Assembly (NCBI RefSeq): GCF_001949145.1
Contig: NW_019091360.1
Location: 1,647,231-1,711,230 of the forward strand
DNA from: Acanthaster planci
Lineage: Eukaryota > Echinodermata > Asteroidea > Valvatida > Acanthasteridae
Direction of reading: 5' to 3'
DNA length: 64,000 bases
The position numbers were made by a program, and so were the translations under genes. Under the pieces are notes generated by a model, which had not been told where the DNA came from, made no database searches, and was given only the letters and a program-made list of their open reading frames with translations. Below, piece by piece: positions 1 to 14,400 of the stretch (positions are counted from its first letter, which is position 1; each line of letters opens with the position of its first letter).

Positions 1-3000
1 GTAACCGCATCACATTGGTTGAACAGGGACAAATTGGATGCGTCATTTTCACAGACTCAGTTCATTACCGGTGTGTGCTGCTTACAATCCACGAACCCTT
101 CATTACAATGTAGCTTTGATTGTAGGTTTCAGTGTTTCAGTACATTGTGTCGATCTTTGTTATTGTACCAATGCTTTGTGTATTAGAAGAGATTGGTTTT
201 TTATCCTAATGTTAATTTACTTTATACTTGTAGTTGGAAGGGAACTTGTGTAGCTTTGAATAACATGTACAGAGACCCAGAGAGTGGCCGATCAGTTGTA
301 AGATCTAATCACACTGCTTACGGTTCTGGTACATGTGTGAAATGTGTATGTAGTACAGTTACTCTGTGTTCACTTGGCTATTACAGAGAGTACCATACAT
401 TTGATTTCATGGCTGAATGTTTGCTGACATACCCCAGTGGTTAGCAAGGATTTCCACAGGGACCCTCATAAAAAAAACCCACAACCTCTACTTGCATCCA
501 GACAGGACGCCCAGTGAGAAACTGTACTTTAGGTGCACGGCCTTGTCATATCGATTGCGCGGGGCTGTGAATAAGCGAAGTAGATCAGGTGGAATTGATG
601 CAGTGCAGTGAGCGTTTGCACCATCAGACAGCAGTAAAAATTGGGCTCGACAAGAAATGATTGTTTGCCTCCATTACTCTTTCTACGAAAAAATAGCATA
701 TTTATTGACCCGCAGACGACTTTGTGCAGATGATAAAGAAATTGTGACAAACCTTTCGATAGTTGGGAGAAAAAACCCACACATGGTGTCAACGTAAGAA
801 GCTTGAACCCAGCGCGGTAGAGTAAATTGATTGCATGTACGCTTGTAGCTTCATTGAGATGCAAAATATCAAATTGTTCAAGCCTGGGCCAGCTCGCTGG
901 GCCGGAGGAAGCCGATCTAAAGTTCATTTTTGGAATTTGCAGCCTGGGCAGAATGCCACCGTGCGCTGCCGGGCATTCGGTCGGCGTCTGCTCCACTGCC
1001 CTTATCCGGCTTAAAGCGTTGTGTTTCCAGGACCGGCCGTTTATCGCATCAGATTCGCCCGGGGTGGATTTGGCTGGCCCTCGTTGCCTGTGAAACCCTC
1101 CCTCCCCCCCTTTATGGCACATCTTATCTTGAAACACACGTTCTCTACACCTGGCAGTGTGTTTTCTAGGAGTTATCGGCGCGTGTATATTTTACAAGTA
1201 TTCTTCCCCCAAGGGGTTGGAAAAAAAACTTACCAAATTATTATTCGGTGAGAGACGGCAGGGGTCATCGGAGAATTGTTAGGAGGAGACAGCTGACTGT
1301 TAAAGCATTCTAGTACATGTATGTTCACTGCGACACATGGACAAATTATTTGGAACCCTGTCACATTTCATTTAGCTCTTTCACAACAACATCCATTGAC
1401 AGCTCGTTTTTTTTCCTCTCCCAAACGCTGGATAGCGAAGCCAAACATTTTAAGCTGCACCGCATCCCTGGAGCGGAACCTCTTTGTTGTTGAGAAGCAA
1501 TTGATTAGCTTGTCGTCTGTTCTTATGCTGGGCATTCAACATGGAACAGCGGCTAAAATAACTTTGAAATTGACGGAAATCATATGGATCAGTTGGTGCA
1601 TATTCTCGGGGCTACACACCATCTTCAACAATAAAAAGATCTAATTTTGTGATGTGTGCCAGAGTCTGATGTTCCCTGTCCAAGCACTTTTTGTCAGGTT
1701 CCTTTTTCATTCAGTCATGGAGGAAGGAGTGATTCAATGAACATGCACATTTTGTTGCAGTTTTTTAACCTTTTTAAAATCACAAGCAGTGCTGTAATGC
1801 CTGCCACGGACTCAAACTATGAACATTGCACTGTTGGAGGATTAACAGCTTCTAATCATTGGGTTAACTTCTGACAACTGTATCAAGTGGGATTTCCCTG
1901 TTAACAAGACAGATAGCAATCCGATGAAAGATTTACTTGCCCTATGTTGGTGGGCCACCCACAGTAAATCACCCCCTTGACACAACCTGGGCCATTTTCT
2001 TGTTATAATATTATTCTAATGGGGTCCAGGCCATGTGCTGTTGTTTATAGAAGTGGAGCTAGACCCAACAGCCAACTCTCCCTGTAAATCTGTCATCAGG
2101 TCATTCAGCATGTGTGACTATAGGATGTAAGATCAGCTACAGTGGGCCTATGACACAGATCTGTCTGTGTAAACAATAGCCAAAGGGTTGTCCTGGTGTT
2201 GGGTCCTAGAGGTCGTCCTGAGGTCAGTCTGGTCAGGCGGTCTCCCAGTTTATTGTTTTGTTTGGCCTGCTTGGAGTTTAAACTTGGACATCAAATGCCT
2301 TTAAAGTAAGGAGAGAGGGAATTTTTTGAATGTTTCAAATTGGAAAAATGGAAAGACAAATATACAGAGCTGGACAACTGCCAAAAAGCGTCCAAAAGCA
2401 TGCAAACAACTCTGTAGACACTGACAACCAAGAAATAACGAAGACGAACAAGAAAGCTTATAAGCTCAAACTTATAAGCATGGAGCCCTTGATGGGAATT
2501 AGGGATGTTGCATAACAATCACAGATCATGTAGCTTTTAATGTCAGAGGACTTGGGAACCTGACCTGGAAAGAGGTTTCACTACTCAGACAAGAGCAACA
2601 ACTTTTATCTTGTAATAGGCCCTGTAGATGCGAAGCACATGTGCTGGTGAATGTGGGCAGCAGACTATGTCACCGTAAATGTTTATGGTCACTTTACCTC
2701 TTTGGTAATTCCATAGAGGTTGTAGCTCTATGGTAATTCGGTCATGCCTGCCTGGTCTGCACTCCGGTGCTCTTTTGCCTGCTGTAACAGATTGATGCTG
2801 CTCGTAAAACTTAATGGCAGGTTGTGGGAGGGAGGGTTAGGCTGGGTTTGCCCCTTGATGGGAAAGACAGCCCATGTGCTTTGGTGGCACTGAGATGACA
2901 TTTGGGGAGGAAGAGTTAATGAGGTATCTCTGATACCGTCTGAGTCCAAGTGTGCTTTATTTGATATGATACTAGTTGTTTGGAAGTGAGAGCAAACTTG

Positions 3001-5530
3001 GGTTTTTTTTCAGCCAATACAATGTCTTCAAGTGACCTTTCAGGGTGTTTCTGAGGAGGTGAGGCATGGTGTTGGGGGTTTTGACATTCTTGTGAAAAAA
3101 AAAAGAAAGAAACTGAATGTCCCTCCCGAATGCTGTGTTTCTCATTATCCCCCCATGCTCCTTTTGATGGTAGGGAAGGTCGCCAGCAGCCTCCTGGATA
3201 ATCTTCCAGCATAAAACAGTCACTCCAAAGTCAACCACTTTTCTGGAATAAAGAAGAATCATTGTAAGAAAGATGCTGCATATGTCCATCACAGCTATGA
3301 GTTTTACCTGCGCCTTCACAACCCTTCCAAAATTGTGGATATTCACACGTGTACCATGCAGTAGTCCTGAAGAAGGTAAAGAAAATTCACTGACATCAAA
3401 GTGCTTCACCAGACCCTTTGGGCTGACTGCACCCAGCATTTCTGAGAGCTTGTGGTCAGCAAGGATGGGCAATTCCATCACAACTTGATTTGGGCAAAGG
3501 AGCTGTGACCACAAACAGTCTTCTGTTCACATCCACTCCTTCACAGCGCAGCGCTGCTCACCAGGGACCCACAAAGAGGGGCCACCTAGTCAGTAATATA
3601 CAGAGTGTGGCTTGTTTGCAGAAAGGAGTGACAGCAGCCATGCCCATTGCCAGTCAGAGGCGGGGCTTCCGTGTACAGTACCTAAGAACAAACATGGTGA
3701 AGTTTCAGCTCAGTGAATATGGTAAAGTCCAAGAAAAACAGTTTGCTAGGATTTCGGTTTCAGATCAAAAGTTGCTGAGTCATGTTTTGAATTGCGCCTG
3801 AATTCAGCATCTGGGACATGCTGTCAGATTCAGTTAAATGCAGCCACGTGATGTCATGCACTGAACTTAAGAATTATAGCGTCGTGCCAATGCTTGCGCA
3901 CGCTCCTAATGGCAATTTTTCCCCCAAAATAGGACAAGTCGTTTGAAAAAGCCTTCACTCATGATTTTCTCCAAAATGACAGCCTGCCAGAAGGAATAAT
4001 TTCACAGGGAGTTTATTCCCATGACCATCTTCAGACCAAATATGTTTTTCAACAATAACTTTGTCAGTTACTTGTAAATGATGGACTGTATCTTTAAAAA
4101 AGTGAAAAGTTTGGTTATTGAAATGTAACATCACACACTGTGTTGTCTGCTTTTCCAGTGTTTTTACACATTGTTTTGCATTAGGAGGAAATTGAGAGAC
4201 AGACTGCAGTGAATTCAGTTACGAGCCAATCCCAAGCGGCGATCATGTTGCAAAATATCGAAGTCACAGGGGACGAACAGTGACAAAGGAGTACTTTTCC
4301 TGAAGTTCTTTGGGTTTTTGGGAGTTGACTCAGCATGGCCTGCGATTGACATGCAATGACCTACATGTACGTGCAAGTCATATCTTTGCTGAAGAGGACA
4401 GATCACAAGCCAAGAGAATTAACCACATGGGACGTTGCTTATCGTGTGAGAGCATGATAAATCATTCTGCACAAAATTGTCAGTGTGAATGCAGTTTTAA
4501 GGCACTCGGAAAATATGAGAACATTTACTGATGTGCCCATGTACTAATATGTGACAGTCGGACAAACAAGAAGTGAGGTTATGTATTTTCTGGGGCCATA
4601 CTTTGAGTGGAGTAGGGCCCAAGACCTTCTTTAATCATAGGTGAAAGATCCACAATGATTTGACAACATCTCTGTGATTTGACAAGGAATATGACACATG
4701 CCAGCATGAAGCCATGGCTTTTGGCAACCAGTTGGCTTTGTGGCAGAAGTCTCAGATTTGGTCGTCAGTGGTTATGCTGAATGTGAGAGTGCTTGAGTAA
4801 GTACAGACTGTAACATGCCCCTGCTCTGGTATCTTGGTCAAAACGGAAGACAAGCCAGGTTGAAGCAAACAAACCATTTACGGAGACAGGTGTTTTTGTC
4901 AGTTTGTGTCGGCTGCCACACCTCTGGGTCCCTTGTCAGCTCGTTCTGGTCTTAAATTGAATTCACTCGCTTCCCAGTAGTTCCGGCTCACCTGCCTAAG
5001 TCGGACCGATCTGTCCACCTCCAAACACAATTACGATTACAGCGCTGGGCCAGTTCAGAAAGTGATTTCCCCAGAGCCGAAAAAGGATTACATCAAATTT
5101 CCCCCCCTGCCTGTGACTCCAGACGCTATCAAGCGCGGTTCGTCCGTCACCTTCGCATGAAGGGTTGCCATAAAAAAAGGATGTTAGCAAACAACGGGTC
5201 ATGTTGGATTAGACCCTGTGTAACAGCAGATTCATTGGTCTTACAGTATCTGATTGGATGGCTGGCCTGATTACAGAATGACTTCATTAGGAAAAGGTCT
5301 TTCAGTAAGCTCTGTCCAGTGATTGGGATATTAAGACTTTGCGGCGCGGACAATTCCCTGGTCAAAATTGGCTGCAGAAATTTGTTTTTGAATGGTAGGG
5401 CCGACCTTTGAGATGAAATGCATGAGGAAAGGCAAGAGCTTGTTTTCCTGGAAGGCATCCGTGCTTTGGAAATGGCATGTAATTGACAAGGCAACTTTAA
5501 GCATCCGTAGAGGTAAATGTGCTATATTTT

Positions 5531-5639
5531 GAACCAGGAAGTGTAATGCAAATGAATGGAGTACGCTCGCGCGTCGGATCACGCACTAGTTCTCACACTA
5601 ATGCCTTTTACACACGTAATTGTGCGCATGACTTATTCA
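5531..5639 (+). repeat. 110 bp dispersed repeat, copy 1
   Basis: gaaccaggaagtg, aatgaatggagtacg, ctaatgccttttacacac and attgtgcgcatga recur in the same order and orientation at 21421-21528. Neither copy shows terminal repeats. Function unknown. Confidence 0.65.
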
Positions 5640-7137
5640 TAGTTGCTGCTGGAAATTCCTTGCAAAAACAACATGGAAACAGGATATTAAATTCCCGCTG
5701 TGCTTGAGGGAAAGTAATTTTTCCATTACAAAAATCTCCATTGTCCACTTACTAGTTTTTTTAACTTTCAAAAAGTTTTTCTACACAATGACAAAACACC
5801 AACCAACAATGTAAAATGTGTACATGTACATGATTGGATCATAAAATTTCTGTCTCCAAGACCATACCGTGACTGACGACATGGAATTATGTGAACAAAG
5901 GGTAAGCCAATGTTGTGGGGAAACGCAGTACGTACCGAGAATAGTCCTTATATTTGCGGGCTTGTCTGGATGGTTTGTTCATGTAAATTTCACCAGTGAG
6001 ATTTGATTTGGCGCTTGGATGGCTGCGTTAGCACACACCTCCCTAAATGCAAAGTGATCCACAGCAGGTGCTCGGGTATGTCTTTGTCAGGATGGAACAC
6101 GTCAAAATGATGGGAGGGAATATGACCCCCTCCCCCAAACAAACCTTCTATGGTTAACACATCTGTTGGCATTAAATACAGCCTTTGAATAAAGGGTGAC
6201 ATTGATACTGAAGCGAGAATATTATTGAAGACTCCAATGGCCTTAAAATGGAAATGTCGCAACAGAATATTTCAAGGTACATTGTGCCCTGTCCCCAGTT
6301 TTTATTATGCAAAGAAGCTGTGGGTTTACAATGTAGCTTTGCAGGTTTGCAGTTCAAATGTGACCAGCTCCACAAAAATAGGTATTAGGGGACTTTTTTT
6401 TTTCAAAATGAGTTACAGACACATTTGAATTGGTCACATTATAAGCTTTAATTTGGTGTAGGTTTGAACCCTGTGGCATTTTGTAATCTCAATCTGGAGA
6501 TATAGTGATTTTTGCATAATCATATCATACACGTTAACAGAATTGCTTTCAGAGACAAAGCCCTTAAACACAGGAAGAGGAAAAAGAAATCAGCCAAGAA
6601 GGAAGTCTCTTAATACCCACAGCAACAGTTCGGTTTCTGGCATGCATTGTGAAAGTATTGATATACTAGACGCCAATAAAGCAAGAAGTAGAAAATCACC
6701 CTGTCCACCTACAAAAGCCTTTAATGTGGAAAAGCACAGTGTCCCTTCATACCTTTTTTTGCAGAGTGGGTCACAAATTGGAGGAGTTTGTTAAGGAAAA
6801 ATAGGGCTAGAGTGTTTTAATCAACTCAAGCACTCATTAAAGCATCCATGGGGGAGAGTTAATGTGGAAAAAAGCGAACAGGAATATGGTGCCTTATGGA
6901 GATCCAGGACAATGGATCAAAAAGGTCTCCATGGGAAAATTCTACGGTAGGTGTAAAGGTTGGCCTCCACATGGATTTCACGAACTTGGTTTTTGGCAAT
7001 AACTCATAAAGGAAGAATTTTCAGTGTGTGATTATCAGTAGAAAAAGTTGAAGTATTTATACAAGGGACACTCTGTTGAAATTTCAACCAAGGAAGGTAA
7101 CTGGTTTTGAAAACAGCATTTCACACCCAAGTGTTTT

Positions 7138-7632
7138 AGTACACGAAAACAAAGCATTTTCTCCACAAGGATACAAAGTCCGGCACACATGTCTGTGTAA
7201 CCTTTTTGTGAGTTAAATTTGGAAATAAAATCTGGTACACTGAGTTCTTTAAATTTACGTGAACATAATTTGAATTCTTCCTACAAAAGGCACTGTTGCT
7301 ATACCTCGTTATTTGGGGCAAGATTTTACTTAGTTATATGTACATAAGAGACTTCTTGCACCAATGCACTGTTTTCGATGGATAAGAAGGGCTCAAAGGA
7401 ACCAGCCCATTCCAGAAATGGTTGGTGCTATGCAAAAGCTTGCCCCAAGTCACGAGGTATAGCACTCGGTGTACCAGATTTTATTCAAATTTAACTCACA
7501 AAAAACTTCCACAGACATGTGTATCAGACTTAGTATCTTTGTGGAGACAATGCTTTGTTTTCGTTTATGTGCAATCAGATATTTACACAGGGTACCAGAT
7601 TTTACTCGAATTCAACTCGCCAAAGCTTTATT
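7138..7632. repeat. Foldback element family 2, copy 1
   Basis: Left arm 7138-7330 (acacgaaaacaaagcatttt, acacatgtctgtgtaa, aatctggtacactgagt, cgttatttggggcaag). The right arm 7430-7565 contains the reverse complements in reverse order (cttgccccaagtcacgag, gtgtaccagatttta, acagacatgtgta, aatgctttgttttcg). A third partial arm follows at about 7590-7632. A related copy is at 10748-11094. Confidence 0.8.
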
Positions 7633-9910
7633 GAAACTGCACTTCTGTGCATGTACATGTACATGTGTAGGTATGCACATTGGCAGCTGGTCCTGTGTTT
7701 ACTCAAGTTGCAGTACACTGAACATCAGAGTCATTGTTGGGGGGGAATCATTTTTGGGTAAACAGTTTTACAGTCTCTGTGTGTGTTTGCAGTGTGGATT
7801 GGATATGGGCGTGTGGGTGATTGGCTCAGTCACATGCCCACATGAGGGATATACAATACCTTGTGGGCACGTGGATGCGCAAGTGGATGCAAACAAAGCT
7901 CTTCTGCCAGCGGTCTGTACACGTTGCACGCCACATAAAATATTTACTGCGCTGTATGGATTTCTGGCCGGCTGTAAATGTCAAAACATGTCGACACGGA
8001 ATGCTGCTGCACGCCCAAACCAGCCATTTGAAATTCATCATAAGGACTTAGCTCTGTGAACTGCACAAAGGGTCTTGAAGAAAAAAAGCAGCATTCTCTT
8101 TGACTTTGCAATTTTGGAGAAATTTCCGTCCCTTTACCACTGCCCTTTCAAAGAGCCGTCATCCCTGTTGTCAGCTTTAGGCATGGGGGGGGGGGAGAGG
8201 AACACAGTGGCAGCTCAGGCGGGCACAATACTGGAACAATAGATAGTTTTGATGCTTATGGTTTTTCCCGCTGGGTTCAGCTGCTTGCCGGGAGGGGGGG
8301 CCCTCAGGCCACCCCCGCCTTTAGCGACAGGCCTGAGAGAGCCCCACAGCAGCTCCATTCCGGCTTTGGAATGTTTGATTTCTTTCGGTGTGGCTTTTCG
8401 CCGGACCAGTTCCTGTATTGATCCAGAGCAGTCGGGCTAAAAAAAATCCATACCAACTGTCAAAGCAGCACGCGCGATCAAAAGTCAAAATGGTAAAGGC
8501 ACGAGTGTTTATTTAAACAGCCGTAATGTGAAGTGCCGAATGGCTCTTTGTGCTAACAACATGAAAATAGATGTAAAAATAAGTGTAAGGCCATTGCGGC
8601 TAGTCAGTTACATGTACGATGTCATAAATGGTCAAGACAATCCTCTTTTCCCGCGCCCGTCACCTTTTGTTTCAATCCATTAAAGGGGGCACTGTATTTG
8701 TTGTTTATTTTATGTGCACATAGAACATGAATGTGGTCACGTTGACAGTCACATTGGTATGATTGTCTGTATGATAACAGGTTTCATTGTAGATCCAATC
8801 AGCTACCGGATTTCCATTGGCCTTAATGTACACGGCGTAAGTAATTAAAAAGTGCGATGTGAGTTTTATCAGCGATGCACACCGATATCCATCGTCTCCA
8901 CTGCGCGCATACGTAGCATTAATGTCATTTCCGTCATGCCCATCATATGATGGGCTTTAATTAAACACATGACTTCCATTCTGTGGGGCCGCAGCAGGAG
9001 CAAATGCGCCAGGCAAAAGCAAATTGACTTTAATATTTCAGCCCGAGTCGATAACGGCTTCCTCCGGCTCTAATGGGGGGGGGGGACAAATTATGACAGG
9101 ATGCCTGTTGCCCTGTTTGTTTGTGGACTGGGGGAAAAAAATGCCCCTGCCCCGTTCAAGGTTAATGCATAAATCCTCCCGAAAGCTTGTCATACTGGGC
9201 ATTGCAATTAGCATCGGGAGCTCTTGTCCCCAAGGCGTAGCGGTAATATTTCCCTGATTCCTGCAAATATCAGGCGGCGCTGGTCTGTCAGAGCCGGTTA
9301 GATTCTGAGATCTTCAAGTCTCTGATTGACCAATCAGCTGCTGCCTTGACAATGACAGTGGGCTCTCCCGACAGGACAGAAGAGCCCGTGTTGAAGTGAA
9401 GAGCCTTTCTACTGGTGTAAATAATGCACCCATTACCTGTGGTTTGAGAGTTGAAGACAAGGTGATGAATTTGACTTCAAACTAAACACAACCTTTAATG
9501 GAGCATTGGAAATAAATTGGGAAACTAGGGTGCGGATCGTTGGGCGAGAATGTGGCTACATATCAGGCCTGCAACTTTTCCTTGGGTCGGCTGATTTCCT
9601 CATTTTTCACTTCACACTCATGCCAATGAAATCTGCAAAACAATATACAAAGCCTTTTCAAGATTGTGCGCGTGACTTCCTCGATTTTGTCCAAGTTGCA
9701 TGCCTGATATATACATATACATGTATGTGCATGGGTCAGTGTATGTGGACATGGGCACTTATGTATCTGTGCATGCACATTCATCTTTGCATGGTTTAAG
9801 GCGGGAGAACACAGTTTCCCTGGTGTTAACTATTCCTGTTTTGCTGAAGGTTGTCTGCGTGCTCAGGCATTGTACACGTACATGTACATATGCATGCTGC
9901 GTAAGGCTCT

Positions 9911-10157
9911 GGGGCCAATTTCATAGCGCTGCTTAAGCGAAAAATTTGTTTAAGCGTGAAAAGACCTTGCTTGACAAATCAGGTTACCAGCCAAAACTTC
10001 TTGTAATGTACATGTATATTGTTTTGGAATGGTATTTACCTGTCTTGGTTAGCATGACAATCACATAGAGTTTGAGCTGGTAACCTTTGTTTATTAAGCA
10101 AAGTTTTTTAATGCTTAAGCAAATTCTGTGCTTAAGCAGCTCTATGAAATTGGCCCC
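9911..10157. repeat. MITE-like foldback family 1, copy 1
   Basis: The left end ggggccaatttcatagcgct and right end agctctatgaaattggcccc are inverted repeats, followed inward by further paired blocks (gcttaagc, caggttaccagc against gctggtaaccttt). Length 247 bp with no coding capacity. A second copy lies in the opposite orientation at 35271-35491. Confidence 0.85.
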
Positions 10158-10747
10158 TGTGTGGTACATACATGTACTAGCACATGTAGGGATGTCAAGA
10201 TGTTTATGGCCCAATAGCCTTCTTAACAACCCTCAACATGTTCATGTATCAGTACAGCAGCAGTACACATCCATGTACATGTTTATGTATAATTGTACCT
10301 TCCAAATTGCTTAATATCCATATTATCTGCCCCGAGTTGAAGTGCACCTCCAAGCGGCAAAAGAAAGACAGAAGTAGTAAGTTTTGTAAGCAGGTTCTTG
10401 CACGCGTTTTGCATGTACGCAGAGACCATACATTAAGGAATAAATTTGTTACACATTTTCAGTATACTCCGCATCAATCGTGCCATTTTTGTACCTAAAA
10501 ACCACGCCCTCATTTGTTCCGCTCGGAGCGGATACTGGAGGCCCTTGAGAGTGTCTGGATACTGTCATATTTTAGAGGGCTTGCATTTGCCCTAAGGCTT
10601 TCAGCATGCTTTATCATCCCACTTTTAAATTCAATCCTTGAATCCTTTTCACAGTTTTCAATTCCGTTTCACCATGAACCCTCTCTACAGAAACGAGAGT
10701 CTGGTGTTATCCCGCTTGAAGCTTCCTTATCCCAAAGAAAGTGCCTT

Positions 10748-11094
10748 CAATAAGCTTTTTGTGAGTTAAATTAAATTTGAGTAAAATTTGGTACACTGAG
10801 TTATCTGATTGCATGTAAACATTATTTGAATTCCCAGACTAAAGACACTTTGTCATACCTTGTGATTAGGGCAAGCTTTTGCGTAGCATCCATTATCCCT
10901 GGAATAGACTGGTTCCTTTGAAAACAGTGTATTAGTTTAAGGTGTCTCTTATGTCACTAAGCAAAAGCTTGCCCTGAATCACGAGGTACAGCAACAGTGT
11001 CTAGTATGGAGAATTCAAATTGTTCCGTTCACGTGAATTGAAAGAACTCAGTGTAACAGATTTTGTTCAAGTTTAACTTCGTATAAGGCTTGTT
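10748..11094. repeat. Foldback element family 2, copy 2
   Basis: Left: tttgtgagttaaatt, tttggtacactgagtt, ttagggcaagcttttgc. Right: gcaaaagcttgccctgaa, aactcagtgtaacagatttt, tttaacttcgtataagg. Arms are about 130-150 bp. The same sequence order as 7138-7632 shows it is a family. Confidence 0.75.
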
Positions 11095-11378
11095 AAGCCC
11101 TCCATTAAATCATTGCCCCATTAATCACACACTGCTTTCTGGAACCCTATGTCTGTTTCATGATCGCAATGGCAGCGCCTCCTCCAATACTGCTGCTGTT
11201 GCATGTTTCAAAGACCACCTCTGCCACCACAGGATGCTGATCCTAAAAACACATACCGGTAGTTGTCATGATTTGCCTGAATATCAGCCCCCGTTATTAC
11301 TGCGCAAATTGCTTAATACAACCCTACTTTTCCTTTATTCTTCTTCTTAGTACTGCAAACAAACTCCTCAAATGGGAT

Positions 11379-11461
11379 ATCGACAAGAATATAATATCAA
11401 ATCAGTGCTCTGAAATATGCCATATTTCAGAGCACTGATTTGATATTATATTTTTGTCGAT
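11379..11461. repeat. Near-perfect 40 bp hairpin
   Basis: The left arm 11379-11418 contains caaatcagtgctctgaaata. The right arm 11422-11461 contains its complement tatttcagagcactgatttg. The loop is three bases and there is one mismatch. The sequence cctcaaatgggatat occurs on both sides (11366 and 11497), possibly from a duplication around the insertion. Confidence 0.9.
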
Positions 11462-14400
11462 AAATGGGATCACGGTGCTACGCAGCCCTTCCATATTCCT
11501 CAAATGGGATATACTGTTGCAGGTGTGTTGTGGCCAATGTATACATGTACTAACTTCTTCTTAAGTCTCTCTTATTCTAGAGTCTCTGGCATGAGACTAA
11601 TGAACATTATTGTTTGTCTATTACTAAAAAAAGTAAAAAAGAAGTGACAAAATTTGAAATAAACCTACAAGTCCAGTTTTGACCTTTTTGCCAGCCCACC
11701 TTCATCCCAATGCAAGCTTTTTGAATTTCTCTAGCACATACTGATAAATAGTCACTCTTGCTTGTGTATGAACGGCATTACACATTGCTCTTTTTTTTTT
11801 CATTAAGCCCCAAAAATCTGAGAATTCTTTCCTGACTGGATGATAAATGCTTCCAATATACCGCTATAATTGATAGCCTGCGCAGGTACATGTGCTCCGT
11901 CAATTAGCCGGTACTCAATCAATTAACTGGTGCTCAGTCAATTAAAGCTGGCTCTTCGGATTGGGTAATGTGGTTTTTGGGAGTAAGCCCTAAGCTAGCC
12001 TAATGGCGTGCACTAATACATCTACTTATATTTTGCTTGGTCATGAATCTGGAAAGACCATAGCAAACAACACTTATTTTGTAATTGTTAAAGTCAAATA
12101 CAGCCCCGAAGTGATGTGGACACGCACCTATCCAAGTCGTCACATGGCTTCATAAATGTTGCTTGTCATTTTTATCACTTTTAAACACTGACTTTCCGTG
12201 AAAAGCTGAATGACTGGTGCTGCTGTTGGCCTTTTATATGTCTTCAGTGGACAAAGGGTTGAAATGTACATGTATGCATGTCCGGTTCGTAGGGGATGCA
12301 GTTTTTTTCACCCACAATCCTGGCCAAATCTCGTTGTACCCCCCCACCCCAGGGCCCCCTCTCAGTGCTGGGTCTCCCTGCACGGTCTGCGCCCCAGCTC
12401 AAAATGACCACATTGACCGGGGGAGTAGGGGACCCAGAAAGGGTATGGCTATTGAGAGGTGTCCCAACAATTTTGTCCAGGCTTGTCGCAGCTGATTTGC
12501 CCGTGTGAACTTACCCTGATGTTAACTTCGAATTGAAAACACTGGGGGGGAAGTCACATCTCCCCCTCTACCTCCCCCTCTCCTTCCCCCCATGTCCTGT
12601 ATCAGGTCCACGTCATATCATCTGAAATGACTCTTGCGTGGTCATGAACCAGTCGTAGGCAGCCCCTACGCTGCTGTAAAGACAGGTAAGCTTGTAAACT
12701 TTTCTGGAGCTGCCGACAGACTGCTCCGCCATCAGTTGTACACCCGCGCTCCTGTGGCCACAGTACAACATGCCTCTCCCCCGTGATGGATGGTTGTGTT
12801 CAAGCCGGTTGTCTTGTTTGTGTTTTGTCGAGGGAGCCCCCGCCAGAGAAAGGCTTTTGTGAGTGGATTAATGGCCTGACGTTAGTGTGAGATTGTTGGT
12901 GATTTGTTACTGTCAGAGTAGTTGGAATGAATTATCTCTGGCAGGAGGAATACTTCTGTTTATCAGCGTACAATGTCTTAAAATCGATCATCACAATTCG
13001 AAGTTTTCAGAATCAGAAAGTCACAGTTTCCTGTGTTTTTTATTTTCAAGCAGCGACAGGTATTTTGATCTGAAAATTGAAATCAAACCTAATTTAATTG
13101 TCATTAATTTCATAAAGTTAGGTTGTTGTAGTATCTTATAATCAATGTTAGTAGATATTTTCAGTGAGCGTAATGATATTGCAGCTCTTGTGCAAAGACT
13201 GTTCCTTCCCTCTTGCTTCTCGTCGGGTTGTTCTGTGCTGTTTTTTACCACTGCCAGCCCGTACAAATTTTACTTGAAACTACTGTACATTGCATGTGTC
13301 TTGCATGTATATTTTATAATTACATGTGTATTAGCATTTCGTTGGAGGATATGGAGCCACTGAAATTCCGATTCTTGTCTTACAACATGCGTCTGCACGT
13401 AGCATGCCAACTCGACAAATTTATGGTTGTCATGGAAATGCTTAAGACGAACATGCACACGTGTGGCTCATACCCGATAACGGTATTTGTACGGTCATGG
13501 TAAGGCATCAGCTGCTGTGATAGACCATCAAGATTTCACATGAGGAAAGAACTAGACATGAAATGATAATTGAAGACACAATATGCCGGTACACCAGGAT
13601 TCCGTGTGGTAGCAATCGGATAGGATATTGTGTCATTTTTTAAAGAAGTGTTCGTCCAACCTGATAAGGAAAATGGCTAGTAGTGGTTGAAAAGCAACAA
13701 AAATTTAATATGGGGCACTGAGTGATACAAGGTTTGGCACTTGGTTTCCTCATTACAAGCCTGGTGCACACGTGCAATGTACTGTGGCATTCTGGGAAGG
13801 CCACTTGTTATTAAAACCTCAGGACTTTTAGCCTGACAGCATTGCTGCTCACTAGAAATGCAATTAAGTATTGGCTGGGTGTAATGATGCATTATTGGGT
13901 TCCCTAAAGCTTAGCTTTAGATTTTTGGGAGGAGGGTTCAAAGTATTGAAGAAGTCTGTTGTTATGATATCTGTTTCCGTTTTCTTCCTATGATTAAAAT
14001 CATTAATGATATCATGTCTTAAAACATTGTTTTAGGCAGTACATGTACAATGCAATGATTCAATGTAATCTTTAACAAGAGCGTCTTAGAATCATATGAT
14101 ACCTGAATTTCTTAACTGCATTACATATTGTAATCATGCTTTGGGGATTTTTTATTTTTTATTTTTTTTCCGGACCCCAGATTTGCACCGATTATTTCAC
14201 TAAGCCCCGGCTTGACGCCATTCTGCGACTTGACTCTAGAGTTAATCAAGTCCTCCCCCTGGAATCCAATCGGGCGCAGGGCAAGCACTCCAAAACCTTG
14301 GCTCCGTCGTCGTCGTCGCAATCTCTGATAATTGATTCCCCTTGAGATACGAAGGCTGTTTCAGTCAAATGTCCTCCTCCTCTCCCCGGTGAGCAAACCC

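Noticed and set aside
529-1137. Open frame of 202 codons on the - strand
   Set aside because: Starts with a non-ATG codon, low-complexity composition, no recognisable family; overlapped by open frames on the other strand.
7469-8059. Open frame of 196 codons on the + strand
   Set aside because: Its first part lies on the right arm of a foldback repeat and the rest has no recognisable domain or ATG start.
12210-12300. Possible signal-peptide first exon (MTGAAVGLLYVFSG...)
   Set aside because: Short hydrophobic run with an ATG, but the following donor candidate is poor, the phase is uncertain and the surroundings do not look like a 5' exon.
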